In this document: positions 16,903-25,836 of the stretch, piece by piece
Layout: each line of letters starts with the position of its first letter
Numbering within the stretch: the first letter of the stretch is position 1
NCBI GenBank assembly: GCA_964633145.1
Contig: CAZWFE010000007.1
Coordinates: 1 to 64,000 of the forward strand
Length of the DNA stretch: 64,000 nt
Origin: CAJXSD01 sp964633145
Lineage (GTDB): Bacteria; Pseudomonadota; Alphaproteobacteria; Rhodobacterales; Rhodobacteraceae
Direction: 5' to 3'
Program-made: the position numbers and the translations under genes
The notes under the pieces: generated by a model
What the model was told of the DNA's origin: nothing
What the model saw: the letters and a program-made list of their open reading frames with translations, nothing else
The model's database searches: none

Positions 16903-17841
16903 TTATAACAGTGTGACCACATAACTAGCGTAAAGCGCTAGCAGGACAATGCCCCATCTGCGACCCAATCGCCATCCCAGAAATACAAACGGGGTCATCA
17001 GAACCGACACAGCCAACATAACCCACAAATCATAGGTCAAAAATTCGGACGCAACGCTGATCGGCGCGACCAAAGATGCAACACCGATGATCCCCGCAAG
17101 ATTGAATAAATTCGATCCAATCACATTGCCCAAGGCAACGTCAGCCTGTTTACGAATAGCCGCCATGACGGTTGTCGCCAGTTCGGGTAAGGACGTTCCA
17201 ATCGCAACCAATGTCAGCCCGATGACCGTGTCTGACACACCAAAATTGCGCGCAATTTCACTGGCCGCATCGACCAAAATATTGGCCCCCAAGGGCAGAC
17301 CAATCAATCCCAGCAGCAAAAACAGTAGGATTTTCCACATCGGCAATGCGGGGTCTGCGCCCTCAAGGTCGTCTAGCAAGTCATCCTCGGGCTGCATCTG
17401 GCGTCGTGCGTCATATATATTTTCGCCCAGAACCAGCGCCAGCGCCGCCAAAAGAACCAAGCCCTGCCACATGCCAAATTGTCCCGTAAATGCCAGCGCA
17501 ATAAACAAAACTGATATGCCAAGCATAAAGACCAAGCTTTTGCGGGAATCTGATCCATTCGTGTCCATGGTCGAAATTAACGCGGGCACCCCTAGAACCA
17601 ACAGGACATTCGCGATGTTTGAACCGACCACATTCCCCATCGCAATGCCAGACACACCCTGCAGCGCAGCCTGAATGGCCACCAATAATTCAGGCGCCGA
17701 GGTGCCAAATGCCACAATCGTTAGCGACACGATCAACGCAGGTATGCCCAACCGCAGGCTAAGGTTCACAGCACCGCGCACCAAAAAATCGCCCGCAACG
17801 ACCAATAAAACGAACCCGAAAGCTGTCAAAACCCATGCCAT
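16903..17841 (-). CDS. CaCA family Na+(K+)/Ca2+ antiporter, YrbG-like
   Basis: The 312-residue inner-membrane protein has about ten helices in two inverted halves. Each half carries the alpha-repeat signature of cation/Ca2+ exchangers: VAFGTSAPELLVAIQ near residue 45 and VAIGTSLPELATTV near 215, each followed by a GNVVGSN or GNVIGSN segment. An acidic cytoplasmic loop (about 145-160) separates the halves. The ion specificity cannot be told from sequence alone. It begins six bases after the 53-residue zinc-ribbon gene and is followed closely by the SDR gene. Confidence 0.92.
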   Translation of the reverse strand: MAWVLTAFGFVLLVVAGDFLVRGAVNLSLRLGIPALIVSLTIVAFGTSAPELLVAIQAALQGVSGIAMGNVVGSNIANVLLVLGVPALISTMDTNGSDSRKSLVFMLGISVLFIALAFTGQFGMWQGLVLLAALALVLGENIYDARRQMQPEDDLLDDLEGADPALPMWKILLFLLLGLIGLPLGANILVDAASEIARNFGVSDTVIGLTLVAIGTSLPELATTVMAAIRKQADVALGNVIGSNLFNLAGIIGVASLVAPISVASEFLTYDLWVMLAVSVLMTPFVFLGWRLGRRWGIVLLALYASYVVTLL

Positions 17842-17847
17842 GATTAT

Positions 17848-18009
17848 TTACCGTTGGTTGCACGAACACTTGGTTCGTCCGATTTGAAATTTCCCACATT
17901 TGCGGCATTTTCGGGTGCGAATGGATTTGGGCGCAATCACGTGCAGTTTACCAAACATCGCCAAAACACCGATGAGGATTAAAAATAAAACGACTGCTTT
18001 GATAATCAT
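17848..18009 (-). CDS. 53-residue membrane protein with C-terminal zinc ribbon
   Basis: This small frame is easy to miss. It runs from ATG at 18009 to TAA at 17848. The N-terminus MIIKAVVLFLILIGVLAMFG is one membrane helix. The basic C-terminus shows Cys35, Cys38, Cys48 and Cys50 (CRKCG then CSC), a likely zinc knuckle in the cytoplasm. It starts two bases after the S49 peptidase stop and ends six bases before the antiporter start, which strongly supports a real, translated operon member. I do not know a function. It might be an accessory factor of the peptidase or the antiporter; that is only inference from position. Confidence 0.8.
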   Translation of the reverse strand: MIIKAVVLFLILIGVLAMFGKLHVIAPKSIRTRKCRKCGKFQIGRTKCSCNQR

Positions 18010-18011
18010 GA

Positions 18012-18806
18012 TTACAATCCAAACTGAGCAAAGGCAGCGCGTTCCTGAACATAGGTTGTCACGCCATCCGCAACCGCCATGCCAATGCGTTGGCCAATTG
18101 ATTTTTTCACACCATAGTGACGATAGCGCAGTTTTTCGCCAAACCGTTTGCGCAGCACGTCATCCATATGGCCCAACCCGTCAATCAAACCCAAATCGAC
18201 CGCGCTTTGTCCTGTCCAAAATTCACCTGTAAACAAATCCTGATCCCCGACCAACCGCGTGCCGCGGCGGGCGGTGATGTGGTCTTGGAACGCGGTGTGC
18301 ATTTCGTTCAATATACGGTGCAGACGCTCGATATCTTCTGGTTTTTGTGGTTGGAATGGGTCCAACGTGGATTTTGATTTGCCCGCTGTATGAACGCGCC
18401 GTTCCACGCCGTGGCGGGTGATGAAATCTTGGAACCCGAAACCTGCGGAAATGACCCCGATTGATCCAACGATTGATGTGGCATCGGCATAGATCTCGTC
18501 TGCTGCCACAGCAATCCAATACCCACCTGATGCTGCGACATCTTCGACAAAGGCATAAACAGGCACATTGGTTTCATCGGCCAACCGCCGAATGCGCGAC
18601 CCAATCAGCGACGATTGCACAGGCGATCCGCCCGGCGAATTGATCAACAGCGCCACGGCAGATGGTTTGCCTTTCTTAAAGGCGCGCTCTAACACCGGGC
18701 CAATTGCACGGTCATTCAAACTGCCGCGGCCCGACGCGGAAATCATGCCAGACAGACGCACGGTGGCAACAGTCGGTTTTTTGGGCAAAAAGGGTAATTT
18801 CATCAT
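18012..18806 (-). CDS. S49 family serine peptidase (SppA/SohB-like)
   Basis: Short SppA-type proteases degrade signal peptides or membrane protein fragments. The 264-residue product has one ClpP-like domain. The INSPGGSP oxyanion region is near residue 57. The nucleophile is the Ser of VAASGGYWIAVAADEIYA (near 90), and the general-base Lys is probably in AGKSKSTLDPF (near 142). There is no obvious N-terminal membrane helix, so it may be cytoplasmic or peripherally bound. It leads an operon with a 53-residue zinc-ribbon protein, a CaCA antiporter and an SDR. Confidence 0.9.
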   Translation of the reverse strand: MMKLPFLPKKPTVATVRLSGMISASGRGSLNDRAIGPVLERAFKKGKPSAVALLINSPGGSPVQSSLIGSRIRRLADETNVPVYAFVEDVAASGGYWIAVAADEIYADATSIVGSIGVISAGFGFQDFITRHGVERRVHTAGKSKSTLDPFQPQKPEDIERLHRILNEMHTAFQDHITARRGTRLVGDQDLFTGEFWTGQSAVDLGLIDGLGHMDDVLRKRFGEKLRYRHYGVKKSIGQRIGMAVADGVTTYVQERAAFAQFGL

Positions 18807-18898
18807 GTTTCATGATTTAGATACCCTTTCCCCGCGAAACAAGGACCCGTGCCACATATGTACAAATTATTTTTACAACATCGGGCGTAATGCGCAGG

Positions 18899-19933
18899 TC
18901 AGGCCCCGCGCACCGTATCAATCATCAACTGAACATTGTCCGGGTTTGCATCCGGTGTAATACCATGGCCAAGGTTGAAAATATGTGGTCCCTTGGACAG
19001 GGCCTGCACAATGCGGCGGGTTTCATCCACCAAGTCCTGACCGCCTGTCACCATATGATGCGATGCTAGGTTACCCTGCACACAGCCATCAGGCTGCACA
19101 TGTTCGGCAACCCATTCCGCAGACACAGAATTATCAACCGCAACGCAATCTGCGCCCGTTGCCTTGGCAAACCCGATGTAACGGTCGCCCCCTTCGCGGG
19201 GAAACGCGATGATTGGCGTATTTGGATAGCGGGCTTTCAACGCCGCAATAATTTTTTGCGCGGGCTTTAGCGCGAAATCATCGAAATCCTGCCCTTTCAG
19301 CGATCCGGCCCAGCTGTCGAACAGTTTCACAACCTCGGCGCCCGCATCGATTTGGGCGGCCAGATATTCGATGGTCGCATCTGTCAAACGATCAATGATC
19401 TGTTCAAACACTGCGCGATTTTCCGATTTCAGCGCATGTGCTGCGCCCTGATCCTTGGATCCGCGGCCTGCGATCATATAGGTGGCAACCGTCCATGGCG
19501 CGCCTGCAAATCCGATCAATGTCGTTTCCTTGGGCAGTTCACGTGCCAAAATGCGCACCGTTTCATAAACGGGATTTAGGGTTTCGTGAATATCACCAAC
19601 GGACCGCAGCTGATCAAATTCGGCCTGTGTTGTTGTGGTTGACATACGCGGGCCTTCGCCCGTTACGAACCACAAATCAGCGCCCAAGGCTTGGGGCAGC
19701 AGTAAAATATCAGCAAACAAAATCGCCGCATCAAATCCATAACGGCGAATGGGCTGCAATGTGACCTCGGCGGCCAGATCACTGTTATAGCACAGGGACA
19801 AAAAATCGCCCGCCTGCGCCCGTGTCGCACGATATTCAGGCAAATAACGGCCCGCTTGGCGCATCATCCAAATGGGCGGTGTATCCAGTGTTTCCCCCGC
19901 CAAAGCCCGCAAAATCGTTTTATTATTCGCCAT
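18899..19933 (-). CDS. hemE: Uroporphyrinogen decarboxylase
   Basis: HemE removes four carboxyl groups from uroporphyrinogen III to make coproporphyrinogen III, the substrate of both hemF and hemN products in this window. The 344-residue product has the N-terminal signature PPIWMMRQAGRYLPEYR near residues 19-35 and GFAGAPWTVATYMI near 140. Length is normal. It is divergent from hemC, with 96 bases between the starts, so both heme genes probably share one control region. The ATG at 19933 agrees with homologues. Confidence 0.98.
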   Translation of the reverse strand: MANNKTILRALAGETLDTPPIWMMRQAGRYLPEYRATRAQAGDFLSLCYNSDLAAEVTLQPIRRYGFDAAILFADILLLPQALGADLWFVTGEGPRMSTTTTQAEFDQLRSVGDIHETLNPVYETVRILARELPKETTLIGFAGAPWTVATYMIAGRGSKDQGAAHALKSENRAVFEQIIDRLTDATIEYLAAQIDAGAEVVKLFDSWAGSLKGQDFDDFALKPAQKIIAALKARYPNTPIIAFPREGGDRYIGFAKATGADCVAVDNSVSAEWVAEHVQPDGCVQGNLASHHMVTGGQDLVDETRRIVQALSKGPHIFNLGHGITPDANPDNVQLMIDTVRGA

Positions 19934-20029
19934 TGGATTTCCTTTTTTATTGCTTTCGTCACGCCAAATCGATCAGATGTCAAGTAAAGTGTGCTTGTCT
20001 AACCTTAACTGCCCGAGTAAATAAAACAT

Positions 20030-20974
20030 ATGAACAATGTATATCCAACCCCCGCATCGCCTTTGAAAATCGGAACCCGTGGCTCTCCTTTGGCATTGGC
20101 ACAGGCTTATGAAACCAGATCGCGGCTATCACAAGCCTTTGATTTATCAGAAGATTGCTTTGAAATTATTGTCATCAAAACAACAGGGGATCGCATCCTA
20201 GATCGCCCCCTAAAAGAAATTGGCGGCAAGGGATTATTTACCAAAGAAATCGAAGAGGACCTACTGTCAGGAAAAATTGACATAGCCGTTCATTCGATGA
20301 AGGATATGCCAACGTTGCAGCCTGATGGGCTGATACTGGATACCTATCTGCCGCGCGAAGACGTACGTGATGCATTTGTGTCACTGTCGCACGATGGATT
20401 GGCCGATCTGCCCGAGGGCGCAAAACTGGGATCATCCAGCCTGCGCCGCCGCGCGCAGTTGATGCTGAAACGCCCTGATCTTGAGGTGGTTGAATTTCGT
20501 GGAAACGTGCAAACCCGTCTGAAAAAGTTAGAAGACGGGGTGGCAGATGCCACATTTTTGGCCGCGGCTGGGCTAAAGCGTTTGGACATGGCGCATATCG
20601 CCAAGAGCTTTATCGACACGGACATTATGCTGCCGGCTGTCGCCCAAGGGGCCATCGGCATCGAACGCCGCAGTAATGATTCCGCCACGGCAGATATGTT
20701 AGCTGCAATCCACCACACCCCGACGGGACAGCGCTTGGCCGCTGAACGTGCGTTTTTGGCGGCTCTTGACGGGTCGTGTGAAACGCCGATTGCCGGGCTG
20801 GCCGAATTGGACGGCACAACGCTGCGTTTGCGCGGCGAAGTTATTCGCCCTGACGGATCCGAATCAGTTGCCGACGATCAAACTGGCGCGATCGAGGACG
20901 GTGCAGAAATGGGCCGTGCCATGGCGCGAAAATTATTGGAACAGGGTGGTCCCAATTTCTTTGACTGGCGCTAG
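20030..20974 (+). CDS. hemC: Hydroxymethylbilane synthase (porphobilinogen deaminase)
   Basis: HemC joins four porphobilinogen units into hydroxymethylbilane in the cytoplasm. The 314-residue product shows KIGTRGSPLALAQA at the start and GGKGLFTKEIEEDLL near residue 65. LGSSSLRRRAQL is near 140, and Cys250 in GSCETPIAG holds the dipyrromethane cofactor. The active-site Asp is in DIAVHSMKDMPT. All key elements are intact. It lies back to back with hemE. A small extra N-terminus (MNNVYPTPASP) precedes the conserved core. Confidence 0.98.
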   Translation: MNNVYPTPASPLKIGTRGSPLALAQAYETRSRLSQAFDLSEDCFEIIVIKTTGDRILDRPLKEIGGKGLFTKEIEEDLLSGKIDIAVHSMKDMPTLQPDGLILDTYLPREDVRDAFVSLSHDGLADLPEGAKLGSSSLRRRAQLMLKRPDLEVVEFRGNVQTRLKKLEDGVADATFLAAAGLKRLDMAHIAKSFIDTDIMLPAVAQGAIGIERRSNDSATADMLAAIHHTPTGQRLAAERAFLAALDGSCETPIAGLAELDGTTLRLRGEVIRPDGSESVADDQTGAIEDGAEMGRAMARKLLEQGGPNFFDWR

Positions 20975-21036
20975 TTTTGACTGAACTAGTTTTGTCTGCC
21001 GCACGTTTTGGCTGGCGCGGATAGGACGCGCCTGAC

Positions 21037-22452
21037 CTAATCCAAATCGGGCAATAATTTGCCGGGGTTCATGATGTTATTGGGATCCAAGGCCCGTTTA
21101 ATCTGCCCCATCACCGATAGGGCAACGGGGTCTTTGCGGCGGCGCATAGATGGTAATTTGGCCTGACCTATGCCGTGTTCTGCCGAAAAACTGCCGCCCA
21201 GATCCAATACGATATCTTCGACGCACTGCATGATCGCGTCCTTGATCGCGGGATCAGCTGTGCTGGCCGACACCGCATAATGAATATTGCCATCGCCCAA
21301 ATGCGAAACGACCATCAGGCGCAGGCCCGGGTCGACTTGGCGTAACGCCACATCGGCACGGTCCAAAAACACAGGCACCTGATCCAACGGGACAGCCACA
21401 TCATTGTTGACCAGATTGGGCAGGCGCAGGGTCAATTCAGCGGCCGCTTCGCGTCGGTCCCACATTTCGGCCCGCTGTGCCGAATTTTGCGCAACAACCG
21501 CATCCAATATTGCGCCACGGTCCAAAAACTGGGCCAAGGTGTGTTCCAACAAAGATACCAATGAAATTTGCCCCGCAGAATTGGGCCGTGCCATATCGTC
21601 AACGGTGGTTGCGATTTCCACCATGATGTTGACGTCATACATTTCATCGAATGGTGCGCGCGCGTTGGGTTTGTGATCCAAATGCGCCTGAACATAATCA
21701 CGCGGCATGTATTCAAACGCCTCAACCCCGCCACCGGTGGCATCCTGTAGGTCGTTCAATACGTCCAAGGCATCGGAAAGTGACCGTGCCGCAATCATCG
21801 CGGTGGCATAGGCCTTGGGCTTGGGTGCCAATTTCAACACGGCCGCGGTGATAATGCCCAATGTCCCCTCGGCCCCCATCAACAGATGGCGCAGATCATA
21901 GCCTGAGTTATCTTTGTGCAGCTGCGACATCGCGTTTAACACGCGCCCATCAGGCAACACCGCCTCGATCCCCATCACACGGTCGCGGGTATTGCCATAG
22001 CGCAACACATTTGATCCGCCTGCATTGGTGGACAGTATCCCACCAATGGTGGCCGACCCACGCGCACCAAAGGTGACGGGAAATACCATATCATGGTCAT
22101 CAACCGCGGCATGCACCTGTGATAACACAGCCCCCGCCTGAACAACCGCAATCCGCGCGGCGGGGCGAATGTCGTGAATGGCGTTCATACGTTCCAAACT
22201 GACGATCACGGCCCCATTGGCCTGTGTTGCCCCACTGAGCCCCGTGTTGCCCCCCATCGGAACCAAGGCCACGCCATGGTCATTGGCATAGCGCACGATC
22301 TGCGCCACCTGCTGGGTATTTTGTGGTCGGACCACGGCCAAAGGGGACGAAGGATAAACCCTGATCCAATCCATGGCATAGGGGGCCGTGTCATCACCTG
22401 TCAAAACATGTGATGGGCCGACAATATCTGCCAAGTCTTGGGGTAATGCCAT
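21037..22452 (-). CDS. FAD-linked 2-hydroxyacid dehydrogenase (GlcD/D2HGDH-like)
   Basis: This 471-residue flavoprotein belongs to the family of glycolate oxidase subunit GlcD, D-lactate dehydrogenase and D-2-hydroxyglutarate dehydrogenase. The FAD_binding_4 domain (about 30-215) shows VPMGGNTGLSGAT, VFPVTFGARGSATIGG and NAGGSN. The C-terminal FAD-oxidase domain ends SFSAEHGIGQAKLPSMRRRKDP, with the usual metal-binding His in SHLGDGNIHYAV. No glcE or glcF is next to it, which favours a single-subunit D-lactate or D-2-hydroxyglutarate enzyme; the substrate is not settled. It follows hemF by 14 bases. Confidence 0.88.
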   Translation of the reverse strand: MALPQDLADIVGPSHVLTGDDTAPYAMDWIRVYPSSPLAVVRPQNTQQVAQIVRYANDHGVALVPMGGNTGLSGATQANGAVIVSLERMNAIHDIRPAARIAVVQAGAVLSQVHAAVDDHDMVFPVTFGARGSATIGGILSTNAGGSNVLRYGNTRDRVMGIEAVLPDGRVLNAMSQLHKDNSGYDLRHLLMGAEGTLGIITAAVLKLAPKPKAYATAMIAARSLSDALDVLNDLQDATGGGVEAFEYMPRDYVQAHLDHKPNARAPFDEMYDVNIMVEIATTVDDMARPNSAGQISLVSLLEHTLAQFLDRGAILDAVVAQNSAQRAEMWDRREAAAELTLRLPNLVNNDVAVPLDQVPVFLDRADVALRQVDPGLRLMVVSHLGDGNIHYAVSASTADPAIKDAIMQCVEDIVLDLGGSFSAEHGIGQAKLPSMRRRKDPVALSVMGQIKRALDPNNIMNPGKLLPDLD

Positions 22453-22466
22453 CTATCGCCTCGTTC

Positions 22467-23360
22467 TTAGACCCATTTGGCAAGCGGTGGCAGACTCATC
22501 AACACAGCATTCGCATCATGCCCGGTCAGCAACCCAAATTTTGTGCCACGATCGTACACCAAGTTATATTCAGCATAGAGCCCACGATGCACCAACTGCG
22601 CATCTTTATCCGCATCGGTGAAATCCTGCACACGGCGTTTTTCGATCAACGGCACATAGGCCGGCAAAAACGCGCGTCCCAAATCTTGGGTCAGTTCAAA
22701 ATCGGCCTGCCAATCGCCCGTGCAGCGATCATCCATAAACACACCACCCACACCGCGTGCGCGGCCCCGATGGGGGATATAGAAATATTCGTCGGCCCAT
22801 TCCTTTAGCTCTTGGTACAGGCCATCGCCATGGCGCGCCAAATGCTGTTTTTGGGTGTCGTGGAAATGTTGGGTATCTTGTTCATATTCCAAACAGGGGT
22901 TCAAATCGGACCCGCCGCCAAACCACCACGCATGCGGTGTCCAAAACATCCGCGTATTCATATGCACCGCTGGGCAGTGCGGGTTGCGCATATGGGCCAC
23001 CAATGAAATGCCACTGGCCCAAAAACGGGGATCATCCTTCATCCCGGGTATGCCTTTACGGGCGGCCATGGCATGCTGTGCCTGTTCACCCAAAACACCA
23101 TAGACCGTGGAAATATTCACGCCGACCTTTTCAAACACGCGTCCACCGCGCATGACACTCATCAATCCGCCGCCTGCGTCTGATCCATCATCGCTGTGGC
23201 GCGATGTTTCTGTAACCTCAAAGGAACCGGGATCCATATCCGCAAAGGGACCTGTGCTATGCGACTGTTCAAGCCCTTCAAATGCGGCGACAATTTCATC
23301 ACGCAGCGTTCTGAACCACGCACTTGCGGTTTGTTTTTGAGTGTCAAACATGTCGGTCAT
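22467..23360 (-). CDS. hemF: Oxygen-dependent coproporphyrinogen III oxidase
   Basis: HemF uses O2 to decarboxylate two propionates of coproporphyrinogen III to vinyl groups. The 297-residue product has the family signature around MNTRMFWTPHAWWFGGGSDLNP and the EYFYIPHRGRARGVGG segment. Both the aerobic (hemF) and anaerobic (hemN, at 36993) enzymes lie in this window, so the cell can make heme with or without oxygen. It sits between an SDR gene (12 bases upstream) and the GlcD-like gene (14 bases downstream), all on the minus strand, in a likely operon that begins at clpS. Confidence 0.97.
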   Translation of the reverse strand: MTDMFDTQKQTASAWFRTLRDEIVAAFEGLEQSHSTGPFADMDPGSFEVTETSRHSDDGSDAGGGLMSVMRGGRVFEKVGVNISTVYGVLGEQAQHAMAARKGIPGMKDDPRFWASGISLVAHMRNPHCPAVHMNTRMFWTPHAWWFGGGSDLNPCLEYEQDTQHFHDTQKQHLARHGDGLYQELKEWADEYFYIPHRGRARGVGGVFMDDRCTGDWQADFELTQDLGRAFLPAYVPLIEKRRVQDFTDADKDAQLVHRGLYAEYNLVYDRGTKFGLLTGHDANAVLMSLPPLAKWV

Positions 23361-23372
23361 AAACCATCCTTT

Positions 23373-24176
23373 CTAGTGTGCAGATGCCTTGACACTGTCG
23401 ACTAAACTGCGCCCGCCGTCTAGTGTCATTATGTGACCTGTCATAAATCGCGATGCGTCTGACGCCAAATATTGTGTGGCCTCGACCACTTCGTTTGCCG
23501 AGGCGATCCAACCCAGTGGGGTTTTGTCCTCAATCTCTTGGCGATACTCTGGATTTTCCTTAAGCGCGGATTGCAGGCTGGCCGACATCAACGACCCAAA
23601 GGCCACGGCATTTACACGAATATTATGCTGCGACAATTCAATGGCCATCGCGCGGGTCATTTGGTTCAATGCAGCGGTTGATACCGAATAGGCCAACATA
23701 TTTCTTTGTACCGAGTTCGCCGCGATAGATGACAGGTTAATGATCGATCCCGCAGGACGATCAGATGGATCATCCACGGCCTGTTTTATCATCCGCTTGG
23801 CCACTGACTGGGTAATACGATAACTGGTCATCAGGTTTTGATCGATCAAGGTTTCCAGCGATGTGTCGTTGACATCCAATGGATCTGTCTGCAACACCTG
23901 ACGCGATGCATTTACCAAAATATCAATATTTTCAAAGGCATCAATCGTTGCCGACAACAAATTGGCAACCGTCAGCCGTTCGCGCAAATCGCCCGCAAAA
24001 AACCGCACATTGCCGTCATCTGGGAAATCCTCTAACTCTTTCTTTAGGCGTTTTTCATCCATGTCGGCAAACATAACATTCGCCCCATGATCCGCAAAAT
24101 GACGCCCAATGGCCAAACCGATACCATTGGCCCCACCCGTCACAATCGCGGTTTTGCCCTCGATCGAAAAACTCAT
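23373..24176 (-). CDS. SDR family protein lacking the catalytic lysine
   Basis: This 267-residue protein has the SDR fold: NAD(P)-binding TGGANGIG near residue 14, a catalytic-type Ser in NLSSIAAN near 157, and a C-terminal MTGHIMTLDGG. The catalytic Tyr-x-x-x-Lys is altered, reading Y-S-V-S-T, so Thr (codon ACC) stands where Lys is expected. The NNAG motif is also changed to VNASRQ. It may be a divergent enzyme, or a binding protein without redox activity. It precedes hemF by 12 bases and follows the RsmC-like gene by 27, so co-expression with heme synthesis is likely. A specific role is unknown. Confidence 0.85.
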   Translation of the reverse strand: MSFSIEGKTAIVTGGANGIGLAIGRHFADHGANVMFADMDEKRLKKELEDFPDDGNVRFFAGDLRERLTVANLLSATIDAFENIDILVNASRQVLQTDPLDVNDTSLETLIDQNLMTSYRITQSVAKRMIKQAVDDPSDRPAGSIINLSSIAANSVQRNMLAYSVSTAALNQMTRAMAIELSQHNIRVNAVAFGSLMSASLQSALKENPEYRQEIEDKTPLGWIASANEVVEATQYLASDASRFMTGHIMTLDGGRSLVDSVKASAH

Positions 24177-24203
24177 CCCATCTCTCCTATTATGCGGTGC
24201 GTC

Positions 24204-25187
24204 TTAGCGTTTCGTGCGTTTTGGGCGCGCCGCATGATAAACCTTGAACTGGGGCGTGCCCGACAGCTCTTGGACCGATTGAAAACTGGCCTCTAGGACC
24301 GATTCATAGGGCAAATGCCGATTGGCCACCATAAATAATTGCCCTTGTGGTGATAAATTCGCGGCAGCATTGCGGATAAACGCCTGCCCCAAGGCCGGAT
24401 CCGCCCGCCCTGCGACATGAAACGGGGGGTTCATCACCACAGCATCAAGCAGCTTGGGCGCGCGCCATTGCGTGGCATCGGCCCAAACGGGCACAACGCG
24501 ATCATCCGAGACATTTTTTGAAATCAGCTGCTGTGATGCGAAATCAGCCTCGACCGCGAAAATTTGGGCAATCGCAGGGCTGTCACATACGGCGTGGGTC
24601 AAATATCCCCAACCCGCCCCTAAATCGGCCACAACACCGCGCAAAGGCGGCAATGACTTGGCCAGCAACTGCGACGCGGGGTCGATACCATCGGCGGAAA
24701 ATACGCCCGCAGCGGTGGTAAAACCTTGGGGCAATTGGGTGCCCGTGTCTGCATAATCGGGGAACTGTGCTGGGGTTGAAAACCACGCCAGTTTACCATG
24801 TGCCTTGGATATCGGCGCGCTAAGGTCGACGTATTTTTTCACATCTTTCAAGATGCTATCAATGCCGTCGGTTTTCTGGCCATCGACCAATACAACGCCC
24901 TGCGGCACGACTTGGGTCGCCTGATAAATCAAATCCCGCGCCTGTTTTTTGGATTTGGGCAACAACACAACTGCAAAATCAAACGCGCCTTGGGCCTGCT
25001 GGATCACACGAACGCCTGCTGTGCTGAGCCGATCCACAAAGGGGGCAAAACCCTGCACAACCGTGATGTCGCCGGACACACCGACCAATTCACTGGTATC
25101 TGTTGCGTTAAACACAACACAGCTTGCCCCACTTGGGATCAAGTCAGCGCCATCGCGCATGGCAAAGGAATATCTGTCAGAAAACAT
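24204..25187 (-). CDS. RsmC-like 16S rRNA guanine-N2 methyltransferase
   Basis: RsmC-type enzymes methylate a guanine N2 in 16S rRNA (G1207 in E. coli). The 327-residue product has two related Rossmann-like halves. The C-terminal half is catalytic, with VADLGAGWGYLTHAV (motif I, near 185) and MNPPFH (near 256), the NPPF motif used for exocyclic amino groups. The N-terminal half is degenerate, as in RsmC. Target base assignment is inferred from the family. It starts at ATG 25187, 37 bases after clpS, and is followed by the lysine-less SDR. Confidence 0.85.
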   Translation of the reverse strand: MFSDRYSFAMRDGADLIPSGASCVVFNATDTSELVGVSGDITVVQGFAPFVDRLSTAGVRVIQQAQGAFDFAVVLLPKSKKQARDLIYQATQVVPQGVVLVDGQKTDGIDSILKDVKKYVDLSAPISKAHGKLAWFSTPAQFPDYADTGTQLPQGFTTAAGVFSADGIDPASQLLAKSLPPLRGVVADLGAGWGYLTHAVCDSPAIAQIFAVEADFASQQLISKNVSDDRVVPVWADATQWRAPKLLDAVVMNPPFHVAGRADPALGQAFIRNAAANLSPQGQLFMVANRHLPYESVLEASFQSVQELSGTPQFKVYHAARPKRTKR

Positions 25188-25224
25188 CGCTCAAAGTCAC
25201 CTTATCGTGGTTGCTTTGATCCCT

Positions 25225-25542
25225 TTACTCTTTTTCCATCGTACATTGCAAAGGGTGTTGATGACGACGCGCGAAATCCATGACTTGGGCCACCTTTGTT
25301 TCGGCGATCTCGTGACTGAACACACCCACAACGGCCACGCCCTTTTTGTGGACAGTCAACATAATTTCAAAGGCCTGCGCATGCGACATACCGAAAAACC
25401 GTTCCAGAACTGCAACAACGAATTCCATCGGCGTATAGTCGTCATTTAATAACATAACCTTGTACAAAGGCGCCCGCCGCGTCTTTGATTTTGGTTTGGT
25501 CAAAATGCTCTGGTCTGTATCGTCGTCGTGGTTTTGCGACAT
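25225..25542 (-). CDS. clpS: ClpS adaptor for N-degron degradation
   Basis: ClpS binds proteins with destabilising N-terminal residues and hands them to ClpA. The 105-residue product has a flexible N-terminus (to about 24). The compact domain follows, with YKVMLLNDDYTPMEFVVAVL and the substrate-pocket and ClpA-binding segments VHKKGVAVVGVFSHEIAETK. It is apart from clpA, about 17 kb away. It seems to be the first gene of a minus-strand run: clpS, RsmC-like, SDR, hemF and GlcD-like, with gaps of 12 to 37 bases. Confidence 0.96.
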   Translation of the reverse strand: MSQNHDDDTDQSILTKPKSKTRRAPLYKVMLLNDDYTPMEFVVAVLERFFGMSHAQAFEIMLTVHKKGVAVVGVFSHEIAETKVAQVMDFARRHQHPLQCTMEKE

Positions 25543-25836
25543 CGCTACTGTATCCGTACTGTGTCAGTGGGTTGCATGGGTTTTCGTTGGTAGGTGTTTA
25601 TATAATTGATCTGCGCCCGATGAAAAGGCATGCGCCCAATATTCTGCCGCCTTTTTCATTAAAATCACGGTTTAGTAGGTCGGACCACAAAAACCCCAAT
25701 ATGTATTAAATCCTATCCCAATTTCCCAAAAAATCATTGCAAATGAATACTTTATTCAGGGAAATAAATGTGCTAGGATTGTAAAAAATAAATATAAGTC
25801 GGGAATCCGACATGAGGCAGTAAAAGGAACGGAACC
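25543..25836. other. Divergent control region between clpS and the D,D-carboxypeptidase
   Basis: These 294 bases separate two outward-facing genes and must hold both promoters. The right half is AT-rich. A small hairpin, GTCGG-GAAT-CCGAC, lies at 25798-25811, just before the carboxypeptidase ribosome site, and could affect its translation. I see no gene with family features here. Confidence 0.4.
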
